64,000 nucleotides of DNA from Pelecanus crispus (Eukaryota > Chordata > Aves > Pelecaniformes > Pelecanidae): NCBI RefSeq assembly GCF_030463565.1, contig NC_134675.1, forward strand, positions 15,087,862-15,151,861, read 5' to 3'. The translations under genes and the position numbers were made by a program. Positions within the stretch are counted from its first letter, which is position 1; each line of letters starts with the position of its first letter. The notes beneath the pieces are model-generated. The model had not been told where the DNA came from. It saw only the letters and a list, made by a program, of their open reading frames with translations, and searched no databases. Shown here in pieces: positions 1 to 14,019 of the stretch.

Positions 1-870
1 TGAGAAATGCCAAGGCATTAGACGTGAGTATTTCACTAAACTCAAGGGGAATTTTTAACAGGTATACTATTTTCATATATGCATTTATAGTTGTAAGTGT
101 GCATGCATGAATCAATTTAAGTGGTTTTGTAGATGTATGATTTAATTTTAAAAGGAGTTTTATATTGCTGTACTATTCTTATAGCATTACTCTCCTAAAC
201 CGTTAGCCAAGTCTGAGACTAAGAGTGGGCCCAGCCGCACCTAGGCTCCTCTCTGAGAAGGAGTTTAGAAAGCAAGGGGGTCCATTCTGAACCTCATGAC
301 TCAACGGGAGGGTTTCCGTATCCCCTACATATGATTTCTCTTTCTCTCTCATATAATCCAATTTCCTTTATATATTTTTCCCATGTACTAGATATCCATA
401 TATGCATATATATACATTATCCTTATCCATATAAACCGTTGACCAAGTCTGAGACTAAGAGTGGGCCCAGCCGCACCTAGGCTCCTCTCTGAGAAGGAGT
501 TTAGAAAGCAAGGGGGTCCATTCTGAACCTCGTGACTCAACGGGAGGGTCCCCCCCCCTTGCCTTTATTCCATATATACGCAATCCTTTTATGAATCATT
601 TTAACTCATTGTGATTTAATTCTCTTTTATGTGCTTCTGTGTAGTAATAGAGTGAACCTTGCCATCTTCGAATCTGTAACTGTCACTGTTTTGATCAATT
701 TTGTCTAATCACTTTATTAATCATTGATGAGTGCTATTGAAAATATTATAATCAAATTCTGCAATTCGCTACAAGTAAATTCTAACTTTTACTAAATCAA
801 ACTGTGTAAAGTCACTCATTCATAGTGAATTGACATAATCAGCAGGATTCACAGACCTGCATTCGTGACA
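1..870 (+). mobile_element. Family-B LTR, 3' portion (cut by window start)
   Basis: This stretch matches, in opposite orientation, the LTR at 42012-43173: a shared stretch near positions 1-60, the block with the CTGAGACTAAGA motif, and the terminal CCTGCATTCGTGACA ending at 870. The terminal CA and the match to the known LTR end define the 3' boundary. The copy is clearly older than the one at 42012, with many substitutions, and it carries an internal tandem duplication that the other copy lacks. The 5' part lies outside the window, so solo LTR versus 3' LTR of a longer provirus cannot be decided. Confidence 0.8.
197..549 (+). repeat. Tandem duplication inside the family-B LTR
   Basis: A 117-bp block (197-313) is repeated almost perfectly at 433-549, an offset of 236 bp. 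The DNA between the copies is AT-rich and contains TATATATG-type sequence. The LTR at 42012-43173 has only one copy of the block (around 42325-42445), so the duplication is specific to this copy or subfamily. Confidence 0.85.
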
Positions 871-2268
871 GACCATCTACAACATTGATAGGGAAGACAA
901 GAGAACAGGGAAGAATGTTTATAAAGATTTTAACCTCTAGAAAAATAAAGATGTCTGTGAGTCCTCAACTCAGCTGCTTGGTTTCCAGCCCAGATGGGAG
1001 ACAGACTTACAGGACACAGTTCCGGAAAGTTTTAGCATTAGCTGAAAGGCTATGAGGACTTTGATTTACTCACACTGTAGCTAATGGAAATTAGAGGCAT
1101 GGGACACTTGCATTTTAGGAAGAACAAATCTGAACTACAATTTGTCTGAAGACTTCAGATTCTTACTAAAAGTATTTGTGTAATGTCTGGCTAGCCAAGT
1201 AGTTTCAGATGTTAACTGAATTCAGCAGCTCTATTAATGCAATCAGAAGGTAAAATAGTACAGATGCAAGGGTTCAAATATATTGTATATCAGTGAACCA
1301 GAGGACTCAAGTTATTGAATACGAAATAAAGTTATGTTTATCTCTATGATTTTACTCCTTGCTTTTTCATGATGACTGTACCAGCCAGACTGTGGAAATC
1401 CAACCAGCAGTTCCATTATCTGGATTTTGTCTACACCACAGAGAGTTTTGTTTGTTTGTTGTTTTAAATAACTGGATGTTATTAAACTGGTTGTAAAAAA
1501 ATGGTAATTTGTCTATTAACAGTCACTGAATATTTTTTCCCTCCAAATCAAAGTAATCATAGGAAAATGTGAATATTTTGTGTGTCTGCCTGCTTTCCTT
1601 TCATAAGCAGTTGTTTAAAACATAGAAGCTCTACGTGGTAATTCTGGAAGACATTTGATATGCTGCTACATAAACTTGTGATTAAGAAAACAAATCAGTG
1701 TGGCCCACACAGATAAAAATTGGTTGACTGATAAGCATTAAACTGCAACTGTAATCAGAGAATCACTGTTCCTTCTGAAGTCACTCTACAGTCTGTTCTT
1801 TGTTCCTCTCTCATTACACATCTTCTATCATTAACCTGAAATGAAACATAACATTCCTACCATTAAAATTTATAGCCCATGCAAATATTGGAGCAGTGAT
1901 AAATGACAAAAAGAGAGAAGTCATCGATGTAAATAAATTCTAAATTATTTGGTGCTGCATGAGCTAGCAAACCGTATGTATACAGCCAAATATAAAATCA
2001 TGCACATATGAGAACAGAACATAGGCCGTATTTAAAGGAGATGGGGACTCCAGTTTGGTAAGCAACTACTTAAAAAAGATACTACATATATGATCTTGGA
2101 AGAAAATCAGCTGTTGGGATAGACAGCAGCATCCAAGTTATCTGCCTGGGCAGGCTGCATAACTTTTGTGAATGACAGAAAAGAACCACTACTACAGCAG
2201 CCTTACCTGCCAAATGGCTAGGATGAGTGCGCACATGCACAACAAGTAGGCTGAGACAAGCAAACACG
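871..2268. other. Intergenic, nothing recognised
   Basis: AT-rich single-copy-looking DNA between the family-B LTR and a solo LTR. No long open frame, RNA gene or repeat family was recognised on either strand. Confidence 0.6.
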
Positions 2269-2804
2269 TGTTGTGGTTTACACCTGGCAGGCAGCTAAAC
2301 ACCACACAGCCATTCGCTCACTCTCCCCCTCCCCAGTGGGATGGGGGAGAGAATCAAAAAGAAAAGGTAAAATTCGTGGGTTGAGATAAAGACAGTTTAA
2401 TAGGACAGAAAAGGAAGGCAAAATAATAATAATAATATACAAAACAAGTGATGCACAATGCAATTGCTCACCACCCGCCAACTGATACCCAGACAGTTCC
2501 CGAGCAGCGATCGCTGCACCCCGGCCAACTCCCCCCCAGTTTATACAGTGAGCATGACGTCATATGGTATGGAATAGCCCTTTGGTCAGTTTGGATCAAC
2601 TATCCTGGCTGTGCCCCCTCCCAGTTTCTTGTGCACCTGGCAGAGCATGGGAAGCTGAAAAAGTCCTTGACTAGCATAAGCAGTACTTAGTAACAACTAA
2701 AACATCAGCGTGATATCATCATTCTTTTCATCCTAAATCCAAAACACAGCACTATGCCCGCTACTAGGAAGAAAATTAACTCTATCCCAGCCGAAACCAG
2801 GACA
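2269..2804 (-). mobile_element. Solo LTR, family A (older copy)
   Basis: Begins TGTTGTGGTTTA and ends CCGAAACCAGGACA, matching the family-A LTR ends at 45945-46515. It retains the CRE palindrome TGACGTCA near 2555 and the AT-rich triplet region near 2430. No internal retroviral sequence lies on either side, so it is a solo LTR left by recombination between two LTRs. The flanks (ACACG and ACGAT) do not form a clear target duplication, and divergence suggests it is older than the copies at 45945 and 52275. Confidence 0.88.
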
Positions 2805-4600
2805 ACGATGCTTGGAGATTCGGGGGAGTGCTGGACAGCTGTGCACACAGCAGAGCTGGGAGGTACTTGCACCCAGCAGCATTAAGCTGCTGCTCCCTGT
2901 GTGACTCCTTGGCTAAGCTCTGGTTGTGTGCCCTGTACCAAATGTCTGTGCGGCTTCAGGGCCTGGAGAGGTGGCATTGGGGAACATGCTGCCCTCCTGC
3001 CAGTGCAACTTACCCGGCTTGCAATTAGCTCTGAAGTTGCTCCAGAGAAAGATTTCCACTGGGAGGGCCACAAACTGAAATTATCCCCCAAAGTTGCAAA
3101 CACCCCACAAACCATGGGCTGAGCTCTCCTGCGATACCAAAAGTAGTAATTTAGCCCTTGCATGTCTTACTAAAGGAATCTCCAGCAGGAGTACGGAAGT
3201 TATATTATCTCTTCTGAAATGAGTGTGGCTGGTTTTTTGACTGTTAAGTATGACTCATCTCACCTCACTTAGGTCATCCACACAGAATTATTCACCTTGG
3301 GTTTCTTTACAGTAATGAGTAAGAAATAGGCACTTGTATGGTATGATTCATTTAGGGCAGACTTCTGAAATCTATCAGATTAATTCCATCCTGAAAGTGA
3401 CTGTCTCTCTTCAGTGACATATAGGGACTCTTGAGTGAGCAGTCCACATTTGTTCAGCTTGCTCCCACCCACTGTGTCTTTTCCAGTGTACACAATTCTG
3501 AAAAAAGGTGGATATTTCACAGAAGATTGCAGAAAGAACCATGAAAATGAATAGGTAATTGGGAAAATTACTTTATATTGAGGGGAGTGTAGGAGCCCAC
3601 ACTGTTCTGCTTAACCAAAAGAAAATTAAGAGTCAGTTTGATCATATTCTGTAAATCCATAACATACCACCAACCATTAGCTCTTCAGTTTAATAGGCAC
3701 CAGCGTAAAAGGCTGTATTAGAAGACAGAAGAAATTCAGAAGTAACGCACTCTTAACAGTAAAGCTAATTAAAATGGCAACAGTTTAGCAAAATTAATCA
3801 AATATTAACATCACGTCTTTCTGCATCATATAAAACAAGGAAGATAACAAGAAAAGACACAAATTAAATGAGCTAAATGCTGGGCAGGGAAAAATGATGT
3901 TATTATATATCACCACCTGGGAAATTCTAAGTCAAATCCCAGTGAGCTCATCTCACAGGTTTTGGCAGTTTACCTACTGGACTTCTTTTCTAATACTGAA
4001 AGAGCAATTTTACTGTTCTGGAAAGAAAACCCTTGTCCAGAGGTGTGGGCCCAAGTCAATGAGCCAGAAACACTTTGTGTCTAATCCAGTTTTGTCTCTA
4101 ACTCCTTCTGTTGCCTTGGACAAGTCACTTAAACCTTAAGCTAAGAACATTAAAAATTTAAGAGCTATATTCATGCAAAGTATTTTTATTTTCAAAAACC
4201 TAATCTGTCAAAAGCCATCAGTACAAGCAGTAAAGAGAAGTCCAGCCTTGCAAGACCTGTGAGGAATTTTGGGAAGTCACAAGCAATGGCAAAGCTAGAG
4301 TACATGAATTCCAGAAGAGAATTGGGAAAGGGGGTTTTGAATCAATCTAAGCAGGTTGGGACTTATACTTTAACTCATTTTTACTCACCTGATACAAGAT
4401 CAGAGATTTGCTCAGCAGACTACATAGTGAAGGTTTGTGTAATGAGGGAAAAAAAAATCCTACAGCATGTGATTATCATTCCAACTGGATGAAACATAAA
4501 AATTATAAATCTGCCATGAGTACACCAAAAAACTGGAACAAAGACTGACTCTTGAAATTTTTAATATTGTCCCACCAGGAAAGAATTAGAAAAAGTCAAG
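2805..4600. other. Intergenic, nothing recognised
   Basis: No gene, RNA or repeat family recognised. The overlapping short frames at 2828-3163 on both strands show no protein-like pattern. Confidence 0.55.
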
Positions 4601-5096
4601 ATAGAATCACAGAATCATAGAATCGTTTAGGTTGGAAAAGACCTTTAAGATCATCCAGTCCAACCATTAACCTACACTACCAAGTCCACACTAAACCAGT
4701 CAAGGGTAGACTAGACTAAACCATGTCCCAAAGTGCCACATCTACCCGTTTTTGGAACACTTCCAGGGATGGTGACTCCACCACCTCTCTGGGCAGCCTG
4801 TTCCAATGCTTGACTACCCTTTCCGTGAAGAAATTTTTCCTAATTTCCAACCTAAACCTCCCCTGGCGCAGCTTGAACCCATTTCCTCTCGTCCTATCGC
4901 TAACTACATGGGAGAAGAGACCAACACCCACCTCACTACAACCTCCTTTCAGGTAGTTGTAGAGAGCGATAAGGTCTCCCCTCAGCCTCCTCTTCTCCAG
5001 GCTAAACAACCCCAGCTCCCTCAGCCGCTCCTCATAAGGCCTGTGCTCCAGACCCTTCACCAGCTTTGTTGCCCTTCTCTGAACATGGTTAAACAT
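4601..5096 (-). mobile_element. CR1 LINE 3' fragment
   Basis: The plus-strand start ATAGAATCACAGAATCATAG is the reverse complement of the CR1 3' tail built from ATTCTATG-type octamers. The minus-strand frame (4716-5096) reads as the C-terminal end of CR1 ORF2, with the recognisable stretches [14 protein letters not shown] and [15 protein letters not shown]. The element is 5' truncated, as is usual for CR1, and reads in one frame through the coding part, but it is only a remnant. Confidence 0.93.
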
Positions 5097-8000
5097 AATA
5101 ATCTAAATTCTATTCCTGTTTACATGCATATAAATCTGAAATAACATAACTTAAAGACTTATTTGGGACTTAAATTGGTGTCTCTGTGAGCCTGAATTTT
5201 GGCCAGCTTTTATTTCAGCTGGGAAAAACATATTTATAAAATCTGAGCAGCCTACAGTTTATCTGCCTTTAAAAAGACACACACTGTGTGCAAGCCAGTA
5301 ACAGACTTCCAGTTGTACCAAGATGCTGAATTGTACTGAATAACATATATTTGCAACAGCATATAGTCTGGTAGCTGGAGAACAGCTTATTATGTTCTCC
5401 TGTCTCTGTATCAGTGCCAATTCAAAGACATCCGGGCAAGCTGATAATACATATAGATTGTGTTGAGCTTTATGAAAGGACATATTTCTCTCAGAAAACA
5501 GCTAGCAGAAGCAGCTAGGTTAACGGTAAGGAACTTAGGAGGCCTGCCTCAAGTGTCTTGTTCAACCGTGGGCAAATCCCTGAGATTCACTTTTATCTCA
5601 TCCAACTCATGGCACTTAACAGTCTTCCCTGGAGTCCAGTTGCCCTATGCCCCTCAGAGGGATGGAGAGACAGGCCGTCCTGGATGCTGATAAAACCCAG
5701 GTACATCTCAAGCACCTTCTGGCAATGCCTGACTTCCCCTCCTGAGGCCTTCCTCACAAGGACTGAGTTTCTGACTTAAGTGCTAAAAATGGCACAAAAG
5801 CAGGGTAAATCTGCCTTGGGTTGCTGGCTGATTTTATTGCTCAGCTGTACAATGGAAATAATAGAATCTGACAAGGGAAATGTGAAGATACAACAGAGAC
5901 TGTGCTCAAATGTTATAATAGATGTTTTACATGGCCTTAAAGCATGAAAAAAATATGAAACGAATTATTCACATATCTTTCATTAGTCCATCACAGAACC
6001 ATTCTGATTCCAACACAGCTGCAATGACATACATTTTTTTCAGCTTTTTTTTTATCTTTTGTTTGTATTTCATGCATTTTCAAGGATAACTTTTATCTAA
6101 AGACATATTATTCAAGAGGAATAAATAAAAACTGTAATAACCTTTTCTTTCCAATGAACCCCAGGAAATGTTCAGGTTTCCCTGTCCCCATTTTAAAAGC
6201 TCTACCCTAGGAGTATATGCAGCACATGTGAAGAATGTCTGGATAATGGATAATTCTGAGTCACGAATAAGGCTTCCAGATTTGCAATTTTGGCAGCTGG
6301 GAGTAGGATTCCCTGTTTGTTCTGTGTCCAGTCCTTTCCTTCAGCTTTTCCCCCTCAGAGGCCTTGAGTCTGTAGACATATTTAGCAAGCAGGTCCTTTC
6401 GTCTACATGAAGCTTTACTGATTTCAGAGGATCTCACCCAGGAAGCTAGGCAACCTGCTCATCACTGCAGGATAAGAAGCTTTTGCTTTCTTCTTCAATA
6501 TTTCAGCTGCTAAAACACAAACAGATGTCTAAGTGCCTAATTCCTACTGAAAACAACAAGAGAGAGGTGCTTAGGCAAATAGTTAGATGCCCAAATGGTG
6601 TTAAAAACAAACCCTTTCATTCCCTGAGATGTGTCCCCCTGTACGTTTCCATGCCCCACAAAGGCTGTCTTACACAAGGCTGTCACACGCAAGGCTGTCA
6701 CCTCTGTCTTACATGTGCCATGGGGTGCCAACTGCTATCAAGCAGTTTGCAGTGGCCTGTACAGCAGTCCAAACGGCTGTGGGAACTGATGGGTCAGTGG
6801 CTTGGCAGCATTTTCATCAATGCTTTCACTCAGGCTTCTGCAGCTTTTGGATGATGAATATAAATCATTGCTGCTTTTTGATGAAATAAATTGGCAATCT
6901 CAGTCCACTTTACGTATGACCATACTACAAAGCCATCCATAACATTTGCTGATATGGTGAGAATACACCCTTTTCAGTCATGTAGTTATAATTCACATAG
7001 GCAGTTGTGATCTTGTTGGCAGTTTCAGTGGAGGAGCCACACTGCAGATTCATAGCAGACACAAGGGGAATGAAGTAACCCCTAAAGCCAGCTCCTTCAA
7101 ATCAAGGCTCACATACTGGCAAGGAAAGTATAGAAAGATTTGCAGTGCTACAGTTTATAAGTGTGTGAATACACAGAAAATGCACTTTCCATCAAGTGTC
7201 CTAAGTATTGTAAATCTGGGCAAAATAATCCAGTAAGCAGATACGCTTTGTCTGTGTTTTAGTTATTCCTTAACTATGTCCTTCAGACTGAGAACTACAG
7301 GGTCAATGCAGGTCAAGTTATAGCTGAGTCAGTCCGTTTGTGTGACACAGCAGCCCATGTATCTGCTAAAGAAAATAGCCAGGGAAAAGGGGCTATAGAT
7401 GTTTAAAATATGCAATACCCATCTACATCAGTGAGAGCTGCATCATACAGGGTGGACATACAGGAATATTTTGCCCTAATTAAGAATTTTCAAAATCCAA
7501 ATCTGGAGGTTGGATGATCACATCTGGGTGTTGTCCATAAGGGAGTTAATGTTCTAAGGCTGATCAAAGGCAACAGATAGTATGACAACGCGACACATTG
7601 CGTGCAGTACAGCACAGGGAAGGGCTCTTGCCATCAGACAACCAGTGGTGGTGTACCCATCTCTCAGTCACCATCCTTACCTCCAAGAGAGCAGTTGGAA
7701 AAGCTGTCATTTGAAGCACATGCACTGTAGCTTTTAAGCTTGTGAGCTCATAAAATGGCACTGCTGAACTCAGCTGAGGGATTTCCGCTTCTGTTTTCTT
7801 CATTAAGAAAATAAAGCAATAAATAATTAAATAATTAATTTGGAAAATTATCATAAACCAATACTAAACTGGAAAGCAGATTTTTGAAAGGTACCATTAA
7901 AAAAATTGCCATTTGTGACTCAGTGTGTCACACCAAAATACCACAAAAGTAGCGTTTGCTTCCAGATCTATTGATGTTAGCACTGGGTGGGATTCAGTGA

Positions 8001-9261
8001 TAAGTGCCTGGCTTAGGAATTGCCTGCATCTTAGTGACTCAAGAGGGGTGATCCTGTCCTTCTAAAATAATTTCCCACATTCCCATAAAATCAGTGGAGA
8101 AAAGTTGGGATCTTGAGGACATCTTGTAAGAGATTCAGTCCAACTAAATTAGCTGTCTATGTCTCCACTGATTGTGTAGAGACCATAAGCATGTGGTCTT
8201 GTAGGAGCCGTTTCCAGACAGAGGAAGGGCCATCAGGAAGGTCCTGGGCCCCTGTCAGTCTGAGTGATTTGAGTCACAGCTCCCATATGGCTCAGGCAAG
8301 TCACTTACCCAGCAGGTTCAAGCATGCACTCTTCACCTTTCAAAAAATACAAAAGTAAGAGGGCCAAAAGGACAAATAGCTCTCCCCTTGGAGGGGACAG
8401 ACTGGGGATGTACAAAAATAAAATAGAAGAATCCAGCTAGGTGTAAATATCAAAAGTCTCAGTCTCTTCTTAAGTTTGAATTAGAGCCTTATAGCCTGAT
8501 CTTCTTCTGGTCCCATATCTGCATTTGCAATTTTGACAAAAGAGCATTGCACCCAAATTTCTACATATTCAAATGGTTCACATCTTGTCAGGATCAGGAG
8601 AGCATGAGAACAACTTCCTAAGCAAGAGGTCACCTTATGAAGACACTTTTTGAAATCAACCACAAGGCCATGACAAATTATTGGACTACTTCGACTACTT
8701 AGGAAAAACCTAGGCAGCCTCCCCACTGGAGCCTATACAGCAGTGGAGTTAGAGCACGACATGGGCATTTATGTCCTTACTATATCTTTGAGACAATGCG
8801 GACAACTGAAGTTAGGCACCTGGGAAACTTGCAGGCCAGTCAGGGAGAAGTTTAGTAGATTTATGCACCTTGACGGTGATGGAAAAATACAGGGATTGTT
8901 AAATTATCTGCAACATAGGCAGAGTTTATCTATGCTCCATTTTGAATGGGATTTTTGGATGCTCCCTTCTTATTATTGTTTATGTATATGAAAATAACAT
9001 TTAAATAATTTATATATTGCTATTAATTAATTGCATTTCCAGACACATCAGAGATGCAGATACTATCTTGGTAAACACTGCACAAATATCACTAACTACT
9101 TTGGGGTAAAGTTTTTGGTTAATTTTAGGGTGAATTATTCTTAAATTCTTTTAGAATTTTGGACATTTTATTTACTTATCTTTCTACAGATAAGACCTTC
9201 AGCATGAGCTGCTTAACTGGGACACATTGGAAGTTTATAGTCTTTCATACTTCTTACTCTC
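5097..9261. other. Intergenic, nothing recognised
   Basis: About 4.2 kb of AT-rich DNA. Short open frames on both strands (for example 6483-6854 and 7564-7854) lack recognisable domains and splice context. I see no supported gene. Confidence 0.5.
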
Positions 9262-9836
9262 TGTCCTGTTTTCAACTGGGATAGAGTTAATTTTCTTCCT
9301 AGTAGCAGGCATAGTGCTGTGTTTTGCATTTAGTAGGAGAAGAATGTTGATAACACACTGATGTTTTTAGTTGTTGCTGAGTACTGCTTATGCTAGTCAA
9401 GGACTTTTCAGCTCCCCATGCTCTGCCAGGTGCACAAGAAACTGGGAGGGGGCACAGCCAGAATAGTTGATCCAAACTGACCAAAGGGCTACTCCATACC
9501 ATATGACGTCATGCTCAGTATATAAACTGTGGGGAGTTGGCCGGGGAGCAGTGATCACTGCTTGGGAACTGGCTGGGCATCAGTCGGCAGGTGGTGAGCA
9601 GTTGCATCATTTTTTTTTCCTGGGTTTTGTTTCTCTCTCTCTCATTGTTTTCATTACAACTTATTATTGTTATTGTTATTGTTATTGTTTTATTTGAATT
9701 ATTAAACTGTTCTTATTTCAACCCATGAGTTTTCTTACTTTTGTTCTTCCGATTCTCTCCCTCATCCCACCGGGGAGGGGAGGGTGAGCGAGCGGCTGTG
9801 TGGTGCTTGGTTGACGACTGGGGCTAAACCACAACA
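9262..9836 (+). mobile_element. Solo LTR, family A, with CTCTC target duplication
   Basis: Begins TGTCCTGTTTTCAACTGGG and ends GGGCTAAACCACAACA. It is flanked by CTCTC on both sides (9257-9261 and 9837-9841), a perfect 5-bp target-site duplication. The CRE palindrome TGACGTCA and TATATAAAC are present near 9505-9530 in sense orientation. No internal sequence is present, so this is a solo LTR. Confidence 0.95.
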
Positions 9837-11946
9837 CTCTCTTGAATAAAATGTGTTTTTTTCCTCCCCAATGGTATCTAATATTGTGTCCATATATCTC
9901 TAGAGTTCCATTAATTAGGTCTGTATCATATTACAGTTTTCAGTGCTCAGGGCTGATTCTTTTGCCATTACTCATGTTGGATGTCACCTTGCTCCATGAC
10001 CAATAGAGATGCTTTAGATGCTAAATATGAGAAATATCAAAATTTTACCCAAAAAAAATTTAAATTAAGATGAAAACCAGACAGTTACCGTGAAATGACC
10101 TGAGGACCATACAACAGTACAAAGTAAGAATAGATCAGACTGAATATTCAAAGACCTTGACACCTCCTGGTGTAACTTAGACAGAAACTATGTTTAAAAA
10201 TATTCCACCAAATCAAGTTGTGCAGTTGTGATTTTCTTGTTAAAACCACTGAATCTGTAAAATGTTCATAAAACCTCCAGGCAGCAGGGATGTGCTTTTC
10301 TGAACTACAAGCACAGAATTCAGAGAAGCTCTACCACAAAAATCAGAAAGTCTTTTAAATCAGTTCCCCTGGTCAATGTTCTTGATTTTTACCTAGAAAC
10401 TGTCTTATAATGAGTTGGCCATATGTATTTTAATTAAGATATATTAATAAAATTCAACATTTATTTCACACTAGGCTTTTGCTTTAACTCAAAACTTGTA
10501 TAGTACAAGTAAGTAAAAATGTTTAGATCAATCCTTCAAGAAACTGAGAAACTGGCAGATTTATCACTGCTCTAACCACAACTCTTAATGATAGAAGAAA
10601 TATCAGCTTATTTGTGTCTCATTACTAAAGCGGATCTCTAAATTATCTGCCTCTCATTTGTTGTGTTTGTCTTACATACCGTGATGACTGAACCATATTA
10701 TATCTAGATAAGTGTACTAAGTGGATAACCAAACAATTGTGGTACCACGGATATCCAATGATGCTAGAATTTCTGATATATTTGGTGTGTTTCTTAATTT
10801 TAGATAAAACTCTTTATTAGTGCTCAGAACACAAAAGGTGAGGTGGGGGAAATAGAGTCAGGAAACAGCCTTAGCAACAACAAAAAGGATAGCATAACTG
10901 AACTGCTGTCCCATGCCTTACATTGTGTTAGGCTCTATAGAACCGGATTGGATATGTTGCTTGGAGTTTACTAAGGTAACACACAAATATTTTCCATGCT
11001 GTTCTTTCAGCTCTTTTTCAGATTTACACCAAGCAAGAAAGAAGAAACAGGATAAAATCTGGATGAAGGAAGAACAAATAAAACAAAAGGTTCTTCTTAT
11101 TATAGATTTCTTAAAGCACTTTGTTTATTTTTGTTTTCTTTGTATAGGAAGGCTGGCTAGATATTTTAAATAGCAGTGTTAATTCTTTTAAATCCCTGAG
11201 ATCCTCAGGAACTTTCTGTGTTTTGAGACATTGAGATCCATCTCCTGTATGGCAGGAATTAGGGTGAAGTTATAACAAACAGATTTTTGAAAAACCTTTT
11301 CTGTTTTATTACAGGACCATCAGAAAATGAAACAAAAAAGGCCTGAATGGGGTTGACTTTGTTTTTGGCCTGAACAAAAGTTCCAGAACTGTTAAGGCAA
11401 AAGTAAACAGACTTAATTAAAAAAATTACATAGGACAGTGTCCCAGCTCAAAGGATAAAGACATTCTCAGAACTATTCCATCTACAAGGAGATTTCATTT
11501 AGGTTCCCACTGAACTTACGCAATTGAATTCTTCATAGTGATAGCCAAGTTATACTGGGAATAGAGGTAAGCGTCACAAATAAATGTCTGTGTTCAGGAA
11601 GAGAAAGAAGGAAAGCAGTTTTCAGTAAAGCTTCAAGGATGCTCTGCACAAATTACTTGAAAAAGAATGCATATATTTTCATAACTAACAGTTATATATC
11701 CGCTTTGAAATATACTTTAAGTGACAATAATCAATAAAATGCCATCTTATTGGGAAGGAGTTTTTGTTTAACATGATTGCTGATCAATATATAACATGAA
11801 TTTTATTTTTAACTTCAGTCTTGACTTAAAGCATAGGTGTTAAATTCAGCCTATTCTATGTCATATCCGAACCTTTTGCATCTGACATTCTGACCTCTTT
11901 TTTATTGGTTATAACTACAATATAAGGTAGAAATAGATAAATAGAT
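9837..11946. other. Intergenic, nothing recognised
   Basis: AT-rich DNA between two family-A solo LTRs. No gene or other repeat recognised. Confidence 0.55.
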
Positions 11947-12512
11947 TGTCCTGGTTTCAGCTGGGATAGAGTTAATTTTCTTCCTAGTAGCAGGCATAGT
12001 GCTGTGTTTTGGATTTAGTAGGAGAAGAATGTTGATAACACACTGATGTTTTTAGTTGTTGCTAAGTAGTTCTTATGTTAGTCAAGGACTTTTCAGCTTC
12101 CCATGCTCTGCCAGGCGCACAAGAAACTGGGAGGGGGGCACAGCCAGAATAGTTGATCCAAACTGACCAAAGGGCTATTCCATACCATATGACATCATAC
12201 TCAGTATATAAACTGGGGGGGTTGGCTGGGGAGCGGCGATTGCTGCTCGGGAACTGTCTGGGTATCGGTCGGCGGGTGGTGAGCAATTGCGTTGTGCATC
12301 ACTTTGTATATTATTATTATTATTATCATTATTATATTGGTATTATTATCATTACTATTTTACTTTATTTCAATTATTAAACTGTTCTTATCTCAACCCA
12401 GGAGTGTTTCTCCCTCTTACTCCTCCGATTCTCTCCCCCATCCCATCGGGGTAGGGGGAGTGAGCGAGCGGCTGTGTGGTGCTTAGTTGCTGGCTGGGGC
12501 TAAACCACGACA
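11947..12512 (+). mobile_element. Solo LTR, family A, with TAGAT target duplication
   Basis: Begins TGTCCTGGTTTCAGCTGGG and ends GGCTAAACCACGACA, flanked by TAGAT at 11942-11946 and 12513-12517, a perfect 5-bp duplication. The CRE has decayed to TGACATCA while the TATA box is retained (CAGTATATAAACTGG). The ATT triplet run near 12310-12340 is typical of the family. Confidence 0.96.
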
Positions 12513-14003
12513 TAGATCTATATTTCCACAGTCTGAAAGCACTAAGATCCTGTGTCCTGGCCAAGGCCCGCCTACAGAAACTATTTGTCTGCATGTACAG
12601 AAGTGAATTTGTTTTCTGCAGCTACTGAACAATTATTTCTCTGTAGCATACATGTAGGCAAAATTTAATTATCTTCTATCTTTCACCAGTACAAATCAAA
12701 AAGAACTGCAGGAGGTAAACCATGCAGAGCTATGACTGGAGACTCAGCTATTCTGGCTCTGCCTAAAAGCCTTTACTTTTTGTTTCCAACTGCATAGCAG
12801 CAGGTAGCTCACCCCTCAGCACCCCAACCATGGCTTCTATACAGATGACTTTCTAGCCAACAGGATGTCCCTAGTACAGGAATATAGGTGCAATTTGGTC
12901 TTATAAATTTAGGCCCAAGAACATGGTGTTCCCTCTTCTGTTTCTCACTCTTTCGTTCCCTCCTCCTCTGCCTGTCCAGTGGTTTTTCCCTTTCTTAAAC
13001 ATGTTTCCCAGAGGTGCCACCAGCTTGGCTGATGGGCTCAGCTGTGTCCTGCCATGGATCCATTGGAGCCAGCTGGGCACAGGGCAGCCCCTGGTTTCCT
13101 CCCACAGAGGCCACTCTGCAGCCTCCCGCTGCCAACACTTTGCCAGCTACAACCAATACAATACCTTACTGACATGGGAAGTGATGAAATAAAACAGTGT
13201 AAAGTTGCATTTATTGGTAATCTCATATCTCATTGACTCATCAAGCAATTGATTGAACAAGAAACAGTTGTGTCTATTATCCCATGCTTTGCAGAACAAA
13301 TAAAAGGTGAACTTTAACTCAGAGGTAGTCTTTCCTTTTCACTTGATGCCACAGAATTTCTTTTCTGAGGACTGCTCCAAGAAAACCACTAGGATGAAAA
13401 TGGATAAGGGCATAAATTAAACTGTGTTGCAGTTTTATGGCAGGCTATGCAGTTGTGATCTGTTACAGGATAATCCAGTCCTCCTTAAGCACAGATTTAG
13501 TATTATGGTGAAGGTTGAGTGAAACATCACTGATGCTGTTAACAGGCCTCCTCATATAGGGCAAACAGAAGAAGCAATTATAGTCCTTTTTAGTATAAGG
13601 CACATAAGACAGCTGAAACAAATGAGTCACTACCCAAAACTCTGGCCATATGCAAATTGAATCAGAAGCTGAGCTAGATGGTGAAGGACTTTTGCTGGGA
13701 GATGTCTATAAATTCATCTAAACTGCATATTTTTTGGTAAAAGTATGCACATGTTTATGGGCAGAAGCAGCCAGATGCAAGCAAAGAACCCATAAAGCCA
13801 GCAAGACAAGTACTTAGGGGTTTGAAAGAAAGCCAACTCATGGAATTTGTGGGACACAGCATTGGCTGAAAAAAATGCTTGTATCTGTGAGCAAAGAAAA
13901 TACTTTCTCTTGTTTGACCTTTATTCAGTTCTGGGAATTTGAATGTTACCTTGTAAATAAACAGGATCACATCAGAAAACATATGGCTATATTATATATC
14001 TTT

Positions 14004-14019
14004 GGGGGGGGGGGGGGGG
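14004..14019 (+). repeat. Homopolymer of 16 G
   Basis: An uninterrupted G run in otherwise AT-rich DNA. It could form a G-quadruplex and is prone to length error in assemblies. Confidence 0.9.
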
